Below, piece after piece: positions 51,045 through 60,783 of a stretch of DNA of 64,000 bases. Position numbers and translations under genes: made by a program. This stretch comes from UBA5429 sp942493315 (lineage in GTDB: Bacteria > Bacteroidota > Bacteroidia > Bacteroidales > WCHB1-69), in assembly GCA_942493315.1 (NCBI GenBank), contig OW818690.1, positions 1,922,001-1,986,000 on the forward strand, given 5' to 3'. Under the pieces are notes generated by a model. The model did not search any database and was not told where the DNA came from. It was given only the letters and a program-made list of their open reading frames with translations. How positions within the stretch are numbered: position 1 is the stretch's first letter; every line of letters starts with the position of its first letter.

Positions 51045-52520
51045 ATGAAGCGTTTTTTTATCCTTGTCATTTTGACTGTAATGGTACATTCAATTTTCGG
51101 TCAAAAGTTGAATGCTTTGTTAACCTACCGCTCCTTCTGTGATGAAGAGCTTTATCCCTACGTCGAATTAACCTTTTTCTTTGATGGGAAATCCTTGGTA
51201 TATGCCAAAAATGAAAACAATAAGTATCAGGCTGAAATTAGAATCACTGTAGAAATTAAAAATCAGACGGCATCGGAATTATATCAAAAAATTGATTATA
51301 TATTGACGAGTGATGAAATAGATAATTTATCGGAAACAAACAGACCAAGCGTATATGATATTAAAAATGTGAGAGCTCCTGCCGGTGAATGTGTTCTGAT
51401 TTATACGTTACAAGATCTTAATAGTTCAGAACTTCCATCCATTACATCTTCAACAATTGAACTTAAATTTTCAGATACTACCATCTCCACATCTCCCATT
51501 TCTCTATACAAAGAACTTAAAGAAATTAAAACCCCTGATCCTATGTTTGATAGATATGGTTTCAGTACAGTTCCCTTTTTTAAGCCATTTATTCCTGAAG
51601 CGTATAACCAATTATTTTTCGCTATTGAAATCTATAATACTTTAAAAGTTTTAGCACCTCAAAAAACTGTTTTTGCAAGAACATATATTAGAAATGCAAA
51701 TACGAAGTATGTTTATAATTCAACAATCCAAATGTCAAAAATATTGACAAAAAATTTCACGTATTATATCAATAAAATTGATATAACTAATTTGCCAACA
51801 GGAGAATATGATCTTATGTTTGAATTATTTAGCGAAGATTCTACCACATTGTATTATGTAACATCTAAGTATTTTCAAAGAGAAAATCCAAAAGCAATTC
51901 CACCTGTTCAAAACTACAATGATTTAAGTTTTGTAGGTTCTTTTGTGGAAAAAATGACAAATCAAAATGAGATGAAAGAGAAAGTTGCCTGTTTATATCC
52001 AATTGCAACAATGGCTGAAAGAGAATTTATATCAAGCAATATTAAATTAGCTTCTTTAGATCAATTGAAGCGTTTTTTCTATGGTTTTTGGATCAATCAT
52101 GCACCCTTAAATCCAGAATTGGAATGGAAAAAATACGAATCAAAAGTAGCATTTGTCAATAAAGAGTATGGTAGTCCTTTAATGAAAGGCTATTTAACCG
52201 ATAGAGGAAGAGTTTATTTACAATACGGCCCACCAAACTCAATTATTGAACAACCTTATGATTCCCATTCCTATCCTTATGAAATGTGGCAATATTTCAC
52301 CATTAAAGAACAGTCAGATGTCAAATTTATATTTTATAACCAAAATCTGGCTAGTAATATCTATGAATTATTGCATTCTGATGCCACTGGTGAGTTAAAA
52401 GACCCATTCTGGAAAGTCAAATTGTCAACCCGTAATACACCTATCTTTAATACTGATGAACGAGAAATTGAAGATTATTATGGTAGTAGTGCGGATGAAG
52501 ATTACAAATACTTTAAATAA
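51045..52520 (+). CDS. GWxTD domain-containing secreted protein
   Basis: A 491-aa protein with a signal peptide (FFILVILTVMVHSIFGQ), a long beta-rich middle and a C-terminal GWxTD-type domain: here MKGYLTDRGRVYLQYGPPNS, with KGY in place of GW. The region before (FYGFWINHAPLNPELEW) is also typical. Function is not established. It is followed 13 nt later by the sugar transferase. Confidence 0.75.
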   Translation: MKRFFILVILTVMVHSIFGQKLNALLTYRSFCDEELYPYVELTFFFDGKSLVYAKNENNKYQAEIRITVEIKNQTASELYQKIDYILTSDEIDNLSETNRPSVYDIKNVRAPAGECVLIYTLQDLNSSELPSITSSTIELKFSDTTISTSPISLYKELKEIKTPDPMFDRYGFSTVPFFKPFIPEAYNQLFFAIEIYNTLKVLAPQKTVFARTYIRNANTKYVYNSTIQMSKILTKNFTYYINKIDITNLPTGEYDLMFELFSEDSTTLYYVTSKYFQRENPKAIPPVQNYNDLSFVGSFVEKMTNQNEMKEKVACLYPIATMAEREFISSNIKLASLDQLKRFFYGFWINHAPLNPELEWKKYESKVAFVNKEYGSPLMKGYLTDRGRVYLQYGPPNSIIEQPYDSHSYPYEMWQYFTIKEQSDVKFIFYNQNLASNIYELLHSDATGELKDPFWKVKLSTRNTPIFNTDEREIEDYYGSSADEDYKYFK

Positions 52521-52533
52521 GTAAACTTTTTCT

Positions 52534-53133
52534 ATGATTATTAGAACTCTTGATTTTTGCTTTTCACTTTTATTTATTCTACTTTTTATTCCCATTTTTT
52601 TAATCCTTAGTTTCTTAATTCTGCTAAGTTCTAAAGGGGGTGTGTTTTATGTTCAAAAAAGAGTTGGACAATATGATGTCGACTTTAAGTTATTGAAATT
52701 TAGAACAATGCGTGTTGGAGCAGATCAAAAAGGTCTTTTAACCGTCGGAGATAAAGACCCCAGAGTGACCCGTATTGGTCAATTTCTTCGAAAATTCAAA
52801 TTGGATGAACTTCCACAATTTATCAATGTGTTAAAAGGAGATATGAGTATTGTTGGACCCAGACCTGAAGTGAGAAAATATGTTGATAAATATAACGAAC
52901 AACAAAAACGGGTACTTAGTGTAAAACCTGGCATAACTGACTACGCTTCACTTTTGTATATAGATGAAAATGAATTGCTTGCGAAGTCTTCAGATCCTGA
53001 AAAATGTTATGTTGAGGAAGTGATGCCGGCAAAAATTAATTTAAACTTTAAGTATATTGATAATAAGAGTGTTAAAGAGTATTTTAAAGTGATTTTACTA
53101 ACAGCTCAATCCATATTTTTGAATAGAGCCTAA
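52534..53133 (+). CDS. Undecaprenyl-phosphate sugar-phosphate transferase
   Basis: A 199-aa WcaJ/PglC-like enzyme. One membrane segment (about residues 8-33) precedes the catalytic domain with KFRTMRVGAD, KLDELPQFINVLKGDMS and VGPRPE. It starts polysaccharide repeat synthesis by moving a sugar phosphate to the lipid carrier. The short form lacks the extra N-terminal membrane domain of full WcaJ. Confidence 0.85.
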   Translation: MIIRTLDFCFSLLFILLFIPIFLILSFLILLSSKGGVFYVQKRVGQYDVDFKLLKFRTMRVGADQKGLLTVGDKDPRVTRIGQFLRKFKLDELPQFINVLKGDMSIVGPRPEVRKYVDKYNEQQKRVLSVKPGITDYASLLYIDENELLAKSSDPEKCYVEEVMPAKINLNFKYIDNKSVKEYFKVILLTAQSIFLNRA

Positions 53134-53144
53134 TTGTTTTTACT

Positions 53145-54524
53145 ATGAATTTAAAATCTATAAGATTACATCTGTTTCTTTTTTTGTTGGTTACATTTAT
53201 TTTCAATTTTAATAATAAAATTGTAGCACAGGACTCTCTTTATATCAAACGAATCACTTGCGATCTTTCTGCTCCTAACATGTTTGGAAGAGGCACTCCC
53301 TACCAGGGTGAATTAAAAGCTGCAGAATATATTAAAAAAGAATTGATTCAACTCCAGGTGTCCCCACTAGGAAACTCCTTCTTTCAGGAATATGACATTT
53401 ATGGGTATGATATATCAGGAAAAGTGAGTGTGGTGTTGAATGGTGATACTCTAAAAAATTTTTACGATTATCGACTTCCATTTCATACCCCTTCGATAAA
53501 TGGAACCTTCTCTATCATTGAAGCTCCATTGGAAATGTTAGACTATACTTTTGGAAATGAGGTCTATGTGTTTACTGAAAAAGCATCTAAAAAGTGGAAA
53601 AAGTTTTATAAACGACATCATCTTGATTTCAACAGTCAAATGATCTACTTTAATATGGATAAAATCAAAGATTTAAAATTAGATTCACTCACTAAAAAGA
53701 GGATTACGGATAATCTCAATAATTGGAAAACAGATTCTTCCAATTGCTTTGGCTTTAAAAATGTTTTAATTGGAACATCCAATTTACCAGGATTTGGTAC
53801 CAGAACCATGCCGGAAAAAACTTTTTCATTTTTTTATATAAAACCTGAATTTCTCCAAAAAAAGAACAATAAAATAGATGTTCATTTTACCAATAAAATG
53901 GGATATAGGAAAACCCAAAATGTGTGCGGTATTGTTCCGGGGACTCATTATCCTGATACTGTTATCCTTTTTATTGGACATTATGATCATTTAGGCCAAT
54001 TAGGAGATGAGTGCATTTTTCGGGGAGCTTTTGATAACGCATCAGGAACTGCTTATGTGCTTGCTTTTGCAAAATATTTTAAGCAACATCCACTGAAATA
54101 TTCATCCGTTTTCGTATTGGCAAGTGGGGAGGAGAGTGGATTACAAGGATCAACCTACTTTGTAAATCATCCGTTAATCGATTTAAAAACCATAAAAATA
54201 GTACTCAATTTTGATTTATTGTGTGGCGGAAATGATGGAGTGCTTTTCTTTAACGGGATAGATTCTCTTTGTGCTCCATTTTTGAAAATTATGGATCAAG
54301 TAAATGAAAAAGAACAAATCGTTCCGAAAATTGATAAAAGAAGAAATATCCCTAATAGTGACCACTACCCATTTACTCAAAAAAACATTCCGGCTCTGTT
54401 TGCATTAACAATGGGTGGATTAAAACCTCCAACACACCATCCTGACGATATATGTAGTTCCTGTGGTTTTGATGCTTCTGAGAAAATAATGAAATTGTTT
54501 ATCCGAACCCTAGAAAACTTTTAA
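53145..54524 (+). CDS. M28-family zinc aminopeptidase
   Basis: A 459-aa secreted peptidase with a signal peptide (about residues 1-28). Metal ligands of M28 are visible: GHYDHLG (about residue 279), AFDNASGTA, ASGEESGLQGS (catalytic EE) and SDHYPF near the C-terminus. Two zinc ions remove N-terminal residues from peptides. It probably acts in the periplasm or outside. Confidence 0.8.
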   Translation: MNLKSIRLHLFLFLLVTFIFNFNNKIVAQDSLYIKRITCDLSAPNMFGRGTPYQGELKAAEYIKKELIQLQVSPLGNSFFQEYDIYGYDISGKVSVVLNGDTLKNFYDYRLPFHTPSINGTFSIIEAPLEMLDYTFGNEVYVFTEKASKKWKKFYKRHHLDFNSQMIYFNMDKIKDLKLDSLTKKRITDNLNNWKTDSSNCFGFKNVLIGTSNLPGFGTRTMPEKTFSFFYIKPEFLQKKNNKIDVHFTNKMGYRKTQNVCGIVPGTHYPDTVILFIGHYDHLGQLGDECIFRGAFDNASGTAYVLAFAKYFKQHPLKYSSVFVLASGEESGLQGSTYFVNHPLIDLKTIKIVLNFDLLCGGNDGVLFFNGIDSLCAPFLKIMDQVNEKEQIVPKIDKRRNIPNSDHYPFTQKNIPALFALTMGGLKPPTHHPDDICSSCGFDASEKIMKLFIRTLENF

Positions 54525-54527
54525 ACT

Positions 54528-55193
54528 ATGAAACTTTATATTGTTCCTACACCTATAGGAAATTTGGAAGATATTACCATTAGAGCTTTAAAAGTGCTTC
54601 AGGAAGTGGATTTTATTTTATGTGAAGATACCAGAACCACTAAAAATCTGTTGAAACACTACAATATGGATAAGAAATGTTTTCCCTATCATATCCATAA
54701 TGAACACCAACAGATCAAAAACATCATTCAAATGATCAGTAACAGTCAAAGTGTTGCATTAACATCTGATGCCGGAACACCCGGAATATCTGATCCCGGT
54801 TTTCTTTTAGTAAGAGAATCGATTGCATCAGGAATTGATGTAGAATGTTTGCCCGGTGCTACAGCGTTAATACCGGCATTGATCAATTCAGGATTTCCTT
54901 CTGATAGTTTTTATTTTCATGGGTTTTTGCCTCACAAAAAAGGGAAAGAAACTACGCTTAAAATGTTGGCACAAAGGGAAGAAACCGTTATCTTTTATGA
55001 ATCACCACATCGGTTGTTAAAAACTTTACAAATGATGATTTCTCATTTTGGAACTGATCGTAAAATTGCAATTTCCAGAGAGTTGACAAAATTTTTTGAA
55101 GAAAATTTTAAAGGAACAGTGCAGGAAGCCATCACCCATTTTTCTGCCAAAGAAGTGAAAGGGGAGATCGTGGTTGTTGTTAATACACTCTAA
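54528..55193 (+). CDS. rsmI: 16S rRNA (cytidine1402-2'-O)-methyltransferase
   Basis: A 221-aa SAM-dependent methyltransferase of the tetrapyrrole-methylase fold. YIVPTPIGNLEDITIRALKV and the following FILCEDTRTT are RsmI signatures, with TSDAGTPGISDPGF in the middle. It methylates C1402 in the ribosomal decoding centre. The common C-terminal helical extension is missing, so it is somewhat short but complete for this phylum. Confidence 0.9.
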   Translation: MKLYIVPTPIGNLEDITIRALKVLQEVDFILCEDTRTTKNLLKHYNMDKKCFPYHIHNEHQQIKNIIQMISNSQSVALTSDAGTPGISDPGFLLVRESIASGIDVECLPGATALIPALINSGFPSDSFYFHGFLPHKKGKETTLKMLAQREETVIFYESPHRLLKTLQMMISHFGTDRKIAISRELTKFFEENFKGTVQEAITHFSAKEVKGEIVVVVNTL

Positions 55194-55231
55194 CCTTTTT
55201 TTTCAAATTCTGACATTTTTTTTATACAAAT

Positions 55232-55246
55232 ATGACACTTTGTCAT
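55232..55246. promoter_or_regulatory. Inverted repeat upstream of dnaK
   Basis: ATGACA-CTT-TGTCAT, a perfect 6-3-6 inverted repeat, 73 bp before the sigma-54-like box and 148 bp before dnaK. It could be the binding site of an activator or repressor. Confidence 0.45.
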
Positions 55247-55318
55247 TGTTTTTGGGTTTTATTTGCTTTTTAACCCTATTTACATTTTTTTTTAAGTTTA
55301 ATTACGGTTCATTTCAGA

Positions 55319-55334
55319 TGGTATGATTATTGTA
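55319..55334 (+). promoter_or_regulatory. Sigma-54-like promoter of dnaK
   Basis: TGGTATGATTATTGTA matches the -24/-12 sigma-54 consensus (TGGCAYRnnnnTTGCW) at all but two positions. It is 60 bp before the dnaK start. No CIRCE element and no TAnnTTTG box of good quality were seen here. Confidence 0.45.
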
Positions 55335-55393
55335 AATATAGAGTAAACAAAAATGATATTAAACAATCAATATTAATAATAAATCATAAAATT

Positions 55394-57304
55394 ATGGGAA
55401 AAATTATTGGAATCGACTTAGGAACAACCAACTCTTGTGTTGCTGTAATGGAAGGTAGCGAACCTGTTGTAATTCCGAATAGTGAAGGTAGAAGAACAAC
55501 TCCTTCCATCGTAGCTTTTGTTGGTGATAATGAACGTAAAGTTGGGGATCCTGCAAAGCGTCAAGCTATTACAAATCCTACAAAAACTATTTCTTCAATT
55601 AAACGTTTTATGGGCGAAACTTTTGATCGTGTTGCTTCAGAAGTTGCTAGAGTTCCGTATATTGTTGAAAAATCTTCTAACAATATGCCTCGCGTAAAAA
55701 TTGATGACCGCTTTTTTACTCCGCAAGAGATTTCAGCTATAATTCTCCAAAAAATGAAGAAAACTGCTGAGGATTATCTTGGAACTGAAGTGACAGAAGC
55801 TGTAATCACTGTTCCTGCCTATTTTAGTGATTCACAACGTCAAGCAACCAAAGAAGCAGGTGAAATTGCCGGTTTAACCGTTAAACGTATTATCAATGAA
55901 CCTACTGCCGCTGCTCTAGCTTATGGATTAGATAAAAAAAGATCTGATTCTAAAGTTGCTGTTTTCGACCTTGGTGGAGGTACTTTCGATATTTCGATCC
56001 TTGAACTAGGAGATGGCGTTTTTGAAGTGAAATCAACAAATGGTGATACCCACCTTGGTGGTGATGATTTTGACCATAAAATTATCGACTGGTTGGCCGA
56101 TGAATTTAAAAAAGATTACAACGTTGATTTAAGAAAAGATGCTATGGCGCTTCAACGTTTAAAAGAAGCTGCTGAAAAAGCTAAAATTGAACTTTCCAGC
56201 TCAAATTCTACTGAAATCAATCTACCCTATATTATGCCAATTGATGGTATTCCTCAACACTTAGTCAGAACACTTACACGCGCTCAGTTCGAAAAACTTT
56301 GTGATTCTCTTATCCAAAGAACTATTGAACCTTGTCGCAAAGCATTAGCTGATGCAGGTTACAAAACATCTGATATTGATGAGGTTTTATTAGTGGGTGG
56401 CTCAACTCGTATCCCTTCTATCCAAAAAGTAGTGGAAGATTTCTTTGGAAAAACTCCTTCAAAAGGCGTTAATCCGGATGAGGTTGTTGCCGTTGGTGCT
56501 GCTATTCAGGGAGGTGTTCTTAGTGGTGATGTAACCGATATTCTATTGTTGGATGTTACTCCTCTTTCTTTAGGTTTGGAAACATTAGGTGGAGTTATGA
56601 CTCGTTTGATTGAATCCAATACAACCATTCCTACGAAAAAAACAGAAACATTTACTACTGCTGTAGATAACCAAACTTCCGTTGAAATTCATGTGTTGCA
56701 AGGGGAACGTCCTATGGCAAATCAAAATAAAAGTATTGGTCGCTTCCATCTTGATGGAATCCCTTCCGCTATGCGTGGTGTACCTCAAGTTGAAGTTACT
56801 TTTGATATCGATTCAAACGGTATTCTTCATGTACTTGCCAAAGATAAAGCGAGTGGTAAAGAACAAAAAATAAGAATTGAAGCATCTTCAGGGTTAACTG
56901 ATGATGAGATCAAGAAAATGAAAGCGGAAGCTGAAGCGAATGCTGATGCAGATAAAAAAGCTAAAGAGGAAGTTGAAAAATTGAATATGGCTGATTCATT
57001 GATCTTTAATACAGAAAAACAATTAAAAGAGTTTGGCGATAAAGTACCTGCTGATGATAAAGCAATCATTGAAGCTGCTGCTGCTAAATTGAAACAAGCT
57101 CACACTGATAAAAACTTCACAGCTATTGAACAAGCTACTACCGAACTTAATAACGCCTGGAATGCTGCCTCCTCTAAAATGTATGCTCAGGGTCAACCTG
57201 CTGAGGGACAAGAACAACAGTCACAACAATCTCAACAATCTCAAAACACCAATTCCAAACAAGATGATGGTGTAACTGATGTTGATTTTGAAGAAGTTAA
57301 ATAG
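55394..57304 (+). CDS. dnaK: Molecular chaperone DnaK (Hsp70)
   Basis: A 636-aa Hsp70. The ATPase domain has GIDLGTTNSCVAV at the N-terminus, DLGGGTFDIS near residue 195 and VGGSTRIPSIQ. The substrate-binding domain and helical lid follow, with a Gln/Ser-rich linker and the terminal EEVK. It folds and protects proteins with DnaJ/GrpE, which are not nearby. A strong terminator follows. Confidence 0.95.
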   Translation: MGKIIGIDLGTTNSCVAVMEGSEPVVIPNSEGRRTTPSIVAFVGDNERKVGDPAKRQAITNPTKTISSIKRFMGETFDRVASEVARVPYIVEKSSNNMPRVKIDDRFFTPQEISAIILQKMKKTAEDYLGTEVTEAVITVPAYFSDSQRQATKEAGEIAGLTVKRIINEPTAAALAYGLDKKRSDSKVAVFDLGGGTFDISILELGDGVFEVKSTNGDTHLGGDDFDHKIIDWLADEFKKDYNVDLRKDAMALQRLKEAAEKAKIELSSSNSTEINLPYIMPIDGIPQHLVRTLTRAQFEKLCDSLIQRTIEPCRKALADAGYKTSDIDEVLLVGGSTRIPSIQKVVEDFFGKTPSKGVNPDEVVAVGAAIQGGVLSGDVTDILLLDVTPLSLGLETLGGVMTRLIESNTTIPTKKTETFTTAVDNQTSVEIHVLQGERPMANQNKSIGRFHLDGIPSAMRGVPQVEVTFDIDSNGILHVLAKDKASGKEQKIRIEASSGLTDDEIKKMKAEAEANADADKKAKEEVEKLNMADSLIFNTEKQLKEFGDKVPADDKAIIEAAAAKLKQAHTDKNFTAIEQATTELNNAWNAASSKMYAQGQPAEGQEQQSQQSQQSQNTNSKQDDGVTDVDFEEVK

Positions 57305-57329
57305 TAAATTGTACGACATCTTCATAAAA

Positions 57330-57365
57330 CAAAAATAGGGCTCCGAAAGGGGCCCTATTTTTGTT
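57330..57365 (+). terminator. Terminator of dnaK
   Basis: A 15-bp stem, CAAAAATAGGGCTCC and GGGGCCCTATTTTTG with one G-T pair, around a GAAA tetraloop. Confidence 0.85.
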
Positions 57366-57531
57366 AAGACTACGGACTACAGACTACGGACTACAGACTT
57401 TTATCTTATTAGCAAATTAGCACATTATCACATTAGCTTATTATCACATTAGCTTATTATCACATTAGCTTATTATCACATTAGCTTATTATCACATTAG
57501 CTTATTAACACATTAGCTTATTATCACACTA
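57366..57531. repeat. Simple tandem repeats after dnaK
   Basis: First a GACTACGGACTACA-type repeat (57367-57400), then about six copies of the 16-bp unit ATTATCACATTAGCTT (57424-57519) with a degenerate seventh. The stop codon of the following minus-strand gene falls within the last unit. Confidence 0.75.
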
Positions 57532-58047
57532 CCATTTCAGGTAAAGTCCTGCTGCACCAAAACTTATTTTGCTATAATTTCCTCTTGCATAAATTCCAAA
57601 ATTATCCGTAATGCTATATCTGGCACCCACATTCACAAAATAATGAAAAAAGTCCTCAGCATCATAATTTGGAGTGGCAGTGCTTCCCATTTTATCAATG
57701 TACTGATCTGCTCCCCAACCGGCATTAAAACCGGCAAAAATATCAAAATGATCAAATAATGTGTAATAAATATTGGGACCTCCCCCAACAACTATGTTTG
57801 AATTACTTTTAGGACTAAAAAATGTTATGGATCCAATAAATTCAACTCCAAATCTTAAATTCTGAAATCCAAAAAGATTATCTAAGGTGCCATAAGTGAT
57901 CGATAACTCACCCGGTATCCCGTCTTTTGGAAATCCAACACCTACAGATACAAGGAAATGACCTTTGTCCAATACAGCATCTTTTTGAGCAAAACTATTT
58001 CCTACAAATGCTACTAAAATCAAAATAATAAAAATTCTTTTCATCAT
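57529..58047 (-). CDS. Outer-membrane beta-barrel protein
   Basis: A 172-aa protein with a signal peptide (MMKRIFIILILVAFVGNSFA) and repeated amphipathic strands with aromatic ends (NIVVGGGPNIYYTLFDHFDI, NFGIYARGNYSKISFGAAGL), ending in YLKW as barrel proteins often do. The 3' end reaches into the tandem repeat. A TATCTTTG -7 box is at 58083-58076. Confidence 0.7.
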   Translation of the reverse strand: MMKRIFIILILVAFVGNSFAQKDAVLDKGHFLVSVGVGFPKDGIPGELSITYGTLDNLFGFQNLRFGVEFIGSITFFSPKSNSNIVVGGGPNIYYTLFDHFDIFAGFNAGWGADQYIDKMGSTATPNYDAEDFFHYFVNVGARYSITDNFGIYARGNYSKISFGAAGLYLKW

Positions 58048-58313
58048 GAGTTTTTTTTAAGTTCATATTATTTTGCAAAGATAATTATTTTTTTTCAAAT
58101 CAAAAACCCAGATAATTTTAAATTTTAATTACAAAAAAATCAAAAAAACTTAAAAAAATGGATTAAAAATTGTTTTAAATGATCACAAAAAATCACAAAA
58201 AACAACTTTTTTAAAATATAACTGTAAGAAAATAAAAGAGATAAAAAAAAATTTAAAAAATAGACGAATGATAAGAAAATTGTTGTATTTTTGCAATCCG
58301 AAAACGATGATAT

Positions 58314-58391
58314 GCCGCGTTCGTCTAGCTGGCCCAGGACATCAGGTTTTCATCCTGAAGATCAGGGGTTCGAATCCCCTACGCGGTACCA
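58314..58391 (+). tRNA. tRNA-Glu (anticodon TTC)
   Basis: A complete cloverleaf: acceptor GCCGCGT with ACGCGGT, anticodon stem TCAGG/CCTGA around the loop TTTTCAT giving anticodon TTC, T-arm with GGGGTTCGAATCCCC, and encoded CCA. TATTTTTG at 58286-58293 is a -7-like box. The spacer upstream (58048-58285) is very AT-rich and holds nothing else that I see. Confidence 0.95.
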
Positions 58392-58393
58392 AA

Positions 58394-58422
58394 TGAAGCT
58401 CCTGAAAAAGGAGCTTTTTTTA
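58394..58422 (+). terminator. Terminator of tRNA-Glu
   Basis: AAGCTCCT and AGGAGCTT around GAAAA, followed by a T-run. Confidence 0.75.
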
Positions 58423-58439
58423 TATTTATACATGAAACT

Positions 58440-59585
58440 ATGAGCGGCCTCTATATCCATTTCCCTTTCTGTCATTCTAAATGCGTCTATTGTAGTTTCT
58501 ATTCCGTTATTTCTGACAAATATCTCAAACTATACTATCCTGCTTTAATTCATGAGATGAATCTCAGAAATGTGTATCTCAATAACACTCCTGTTGAAAC
58601 CATCTATCTAGGTGGAGGAACACCTTCTCTAATTCATGAAACTGATCTCAAATCAATCGTGGAATCGATCCATCATCATTTTAGAGTTTCCGAAAATGTA
58701 GAATTTACAATAGAAGCTAACCCGGAACAATGTTCACTAGACTATCTTAAAAATATAAAAAATATTGGGGTAAACAGATTAAGTATTGGCATACAATCAT
58801 TGAATGATGAGATTCTTCAATACTTGGGTCGAAAACATAGCGCAAAAATGGCTATTGACGCAGTCGAAAATGCCTGTAAAGCCGGCTTTGAGAATATTTC
58901 GCTCGATTTAATCTATGGGATTCCTTTACGATCAACTCAACAATGGATCGATGAATTACAAGCTGCTCTTCAACTGCCTGTAAAACATATTTCTGCTTAT
59001 GCTTTGACTATTGAAGAGAATTCAATTTTGATCAAAAGATTTCAAAAAGAGGGAACCCCATTCCATTTTGGAAAAGATCAGGATGAAGATCTGGCATTAC
59101 GTGATTTTAGAACCCTCCTTACTCAAATAGAGAACACCTCTTTTCAACAATATGAGATCTCTAACTTTGCTGTTCCTGGATATGAATCGATTCACAATAG
59201 TAACTACTGGAATGGAACGCCCTATCTGGGCTTAGGTCCATCTGCACATAGTTTTAATGGCCATTCCAGATGCTGGAATAAAGCTTCAATAAAACAATAT
59301 ATTGAATCAATGAACTCTTTTGTTCCTGCTATGGAAATGGAGGAACTTACAGATATCAATCGCTTTAATGAATCTATTTTATTAGGATTAAGAACCGTTA
59401 AAGGGATCTCTTTAACCGAAATCCAAAAAAAATTCGGAGAAGTTATGGGAAAACAACTTCTCCGAAATATTGAGATTTTAAATCCTGACTGGTATCAATT
59501 AGTTCAAGACCGTTTTTCACTTACCCAAGAGGGGTTGTTTTTAGCTGACTTTATCAGTGAAAAACTTTTTATGGCAGAAGATTAA
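58440..59585 (+). CDS. hemW: HemW radical-SAM heme chaperone-like protein
   Basis: A 381-aa radical SAM protein. The cluster motif is HFPFCHSKCVYCSFYS (CxxxCxxC), without the extra Cys of true HemN, which points to HemW. GGGTPSLI and IGIQSLNDEIL match the family, and the C-terminal HemN-like domain is present. HemW binds heme and delivers it to target proteins. Its 3' end overlaps the convergent aldolase gene by 4 nt. Confidence 0.85.
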   Translation: MSGLYIHFPFCHSKCVYCSFYSVISDKYLKLYYPALIHEMNLRNVYLNNTPVETIYLGGGTPSLIHETDLKSIVESIHHHFRVSENVEFTIEANPEQCSLDYLKNIKNIGVNRLSIGIQSLNDEILQYLGRKHSAKMAIDAVENACKAGFENISLDLIYGIPLRSTQQWIDELQAALQLPVKHISAYALTIEENSILIKRFQKEGTPFHFGKDQDEDLALRDFRTLLTQIENTSFQQYEISNFAVPGYESIHNSNYWNGTPYLGLGPSAHSFNGHSRCWNKASIKQYIESMNSFVPAMEMEELTDINRFNESILLGLRTVKGISLTEIQKKFGEVMGKQLLRNIEILNPDWYQLVQDRFSLTQEGLFLADFISEKLFMAED

Positions 59586-60661
59586 TATCTGTCAATACAA
59601 TTCAGATTCTGAAAAGCGATTTTTAATCGATCAACCAAAGTTTCTTCCCCTTTTCTTAAAAAGGCTCTAGGGTCATAATATTTTTTGTTTGGTTTATCTT
59701 CCCCTTCAGGATTTCCGATTTGAGCTTGTAAATAATCTTTTTTATCTTTGTAGTAATTCATAACGCCTTCCCAGTAAGCCCATTGGGTATCGGTATCAAT
59801 GTTCATTTTAACAACACCGTATTGAATTGCCTCCTGAATTTTTTCGGGTTCTGAACCACTTCCACCATGAAATACAAAATTCACCGGATTAGATGCAGTA
59901 TTATATTTTTGTTCAATAAATTTTTGAGAATTGTGGAGAATGATCGGTTCCAATTTCACGTTTCCGGGTTTATAAACACCATGAACATTACCAAAAGATG
60001 CGGCAATGGTGAAGTTGGAGCTAATTTTTATCAATTCTTCATAAGCAAAAGCCACATCTGCAGGCTGTGTGTAAAGTCTGGAACTATCAACACCCGTATT
60101 ATCAACACCATCCTCTTCCCCTCCGGTAATCCCTAATTCTATTTCTAATGTCATTCCCATTTTAGACATACGAGTTAGATAAGTCTTGCAAATTTCAATA
60201 TTATCGGTTAATGATTCTTCAGAAAGATCTAACATGTGTGAACTAAAAAGCGGTTTTCCTGTTAGAGCATAAAATTTTTCACCTTCATCTAATAATCCAT
60301 CGATCCAAGGTAGTAGTTTTTTGGCAGCATGATCTGTGTGAATAATTACCGGAATTCCGTATAATTCAGCTAATTGATGAATATGTTTTGCTCCTGATAC
60401 AGCACCTTGTATGGCAGCTCTTTCCCCTTCATTTTTGATTGATTTACCGGCATAAAATATGGCACCACCATTTGAAAACTGAATAATTACAGGAGAATTT
60501 ACTGTTTTGGCAGCTTCCATCACTCCATTAACGGAATTTGTCCCTACGACATTCACTGCAGGTAAGGCAAATTTACCTTTTTTTGCAAAATCAAAAATGG
60601 TTTGCAAATCTTTTCCCGATACAACTCCGGGTTTTACTTGTGTTGAAATTCTTTCAGACAT
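59582..60661 (-). CDS. fba: Class II fructose-bisphosphate aldolase
   Basis: A 359-aa zinc-dependent aldolase of glycolysis and gluconeogenesis. Zinc/active-site motifs: HTDHAAKKLLPWID, EIELGITGGEEDGVDN, ASFGNVHGVYKPG and VFHGGSGSEP. It splits fructose-1,6-bisphosphate into two triose phosphates. The upstream region has a TATCTTTG box at 60708-60701 on the minus strand. Confidence 0.93.
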   Translation of the reverse strand: MSERISTQVKPGVVSGKDLQTIFDFAKKGKFALPAVNVVGTNSVNGVMEAAKTVNSPVIIQFSNGGAIFYAGKSIKNEGERAAIQGAVSGAKHIHQLAELYGIPVIIHTDHAAKKLLPWIDGLLDEGEKFYALTGKPLFSSHMLDLSEESLTDNIEICKTYLTRMSKMGMTLEIELGITGGEEDGVDNTGVDSSRLYTQPADVAFAYEELIKISSNFTIAASFGNVHGVYKPGNVKLEPIILHNSQKFIEQKYNTASNPVNFVFHGGSGSEPEKIQEAIQYGVVKMNIDTDTQWAYWEGVMNYYKDKKDYLQAQIGNPEGEDKPNKKYYDPRAFLRKGEETLVDRLKIAFQNLNCIDRY

Positions 60662-60783
60662 AACTGTATATGTTTTAAAAAATGTTAAAAATTAGTTTGG
60701 CAAAGATATGTAATTTTGACCAAAATTTCATATCTTAATATATAATATTTTTGTACATTTGTACCCTAATTAAAAAAATCGAT

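Noticed and set aside
57424..57531. CRISPR array
   Set aside because: The 16-bp units are directly tandem with no spacers.
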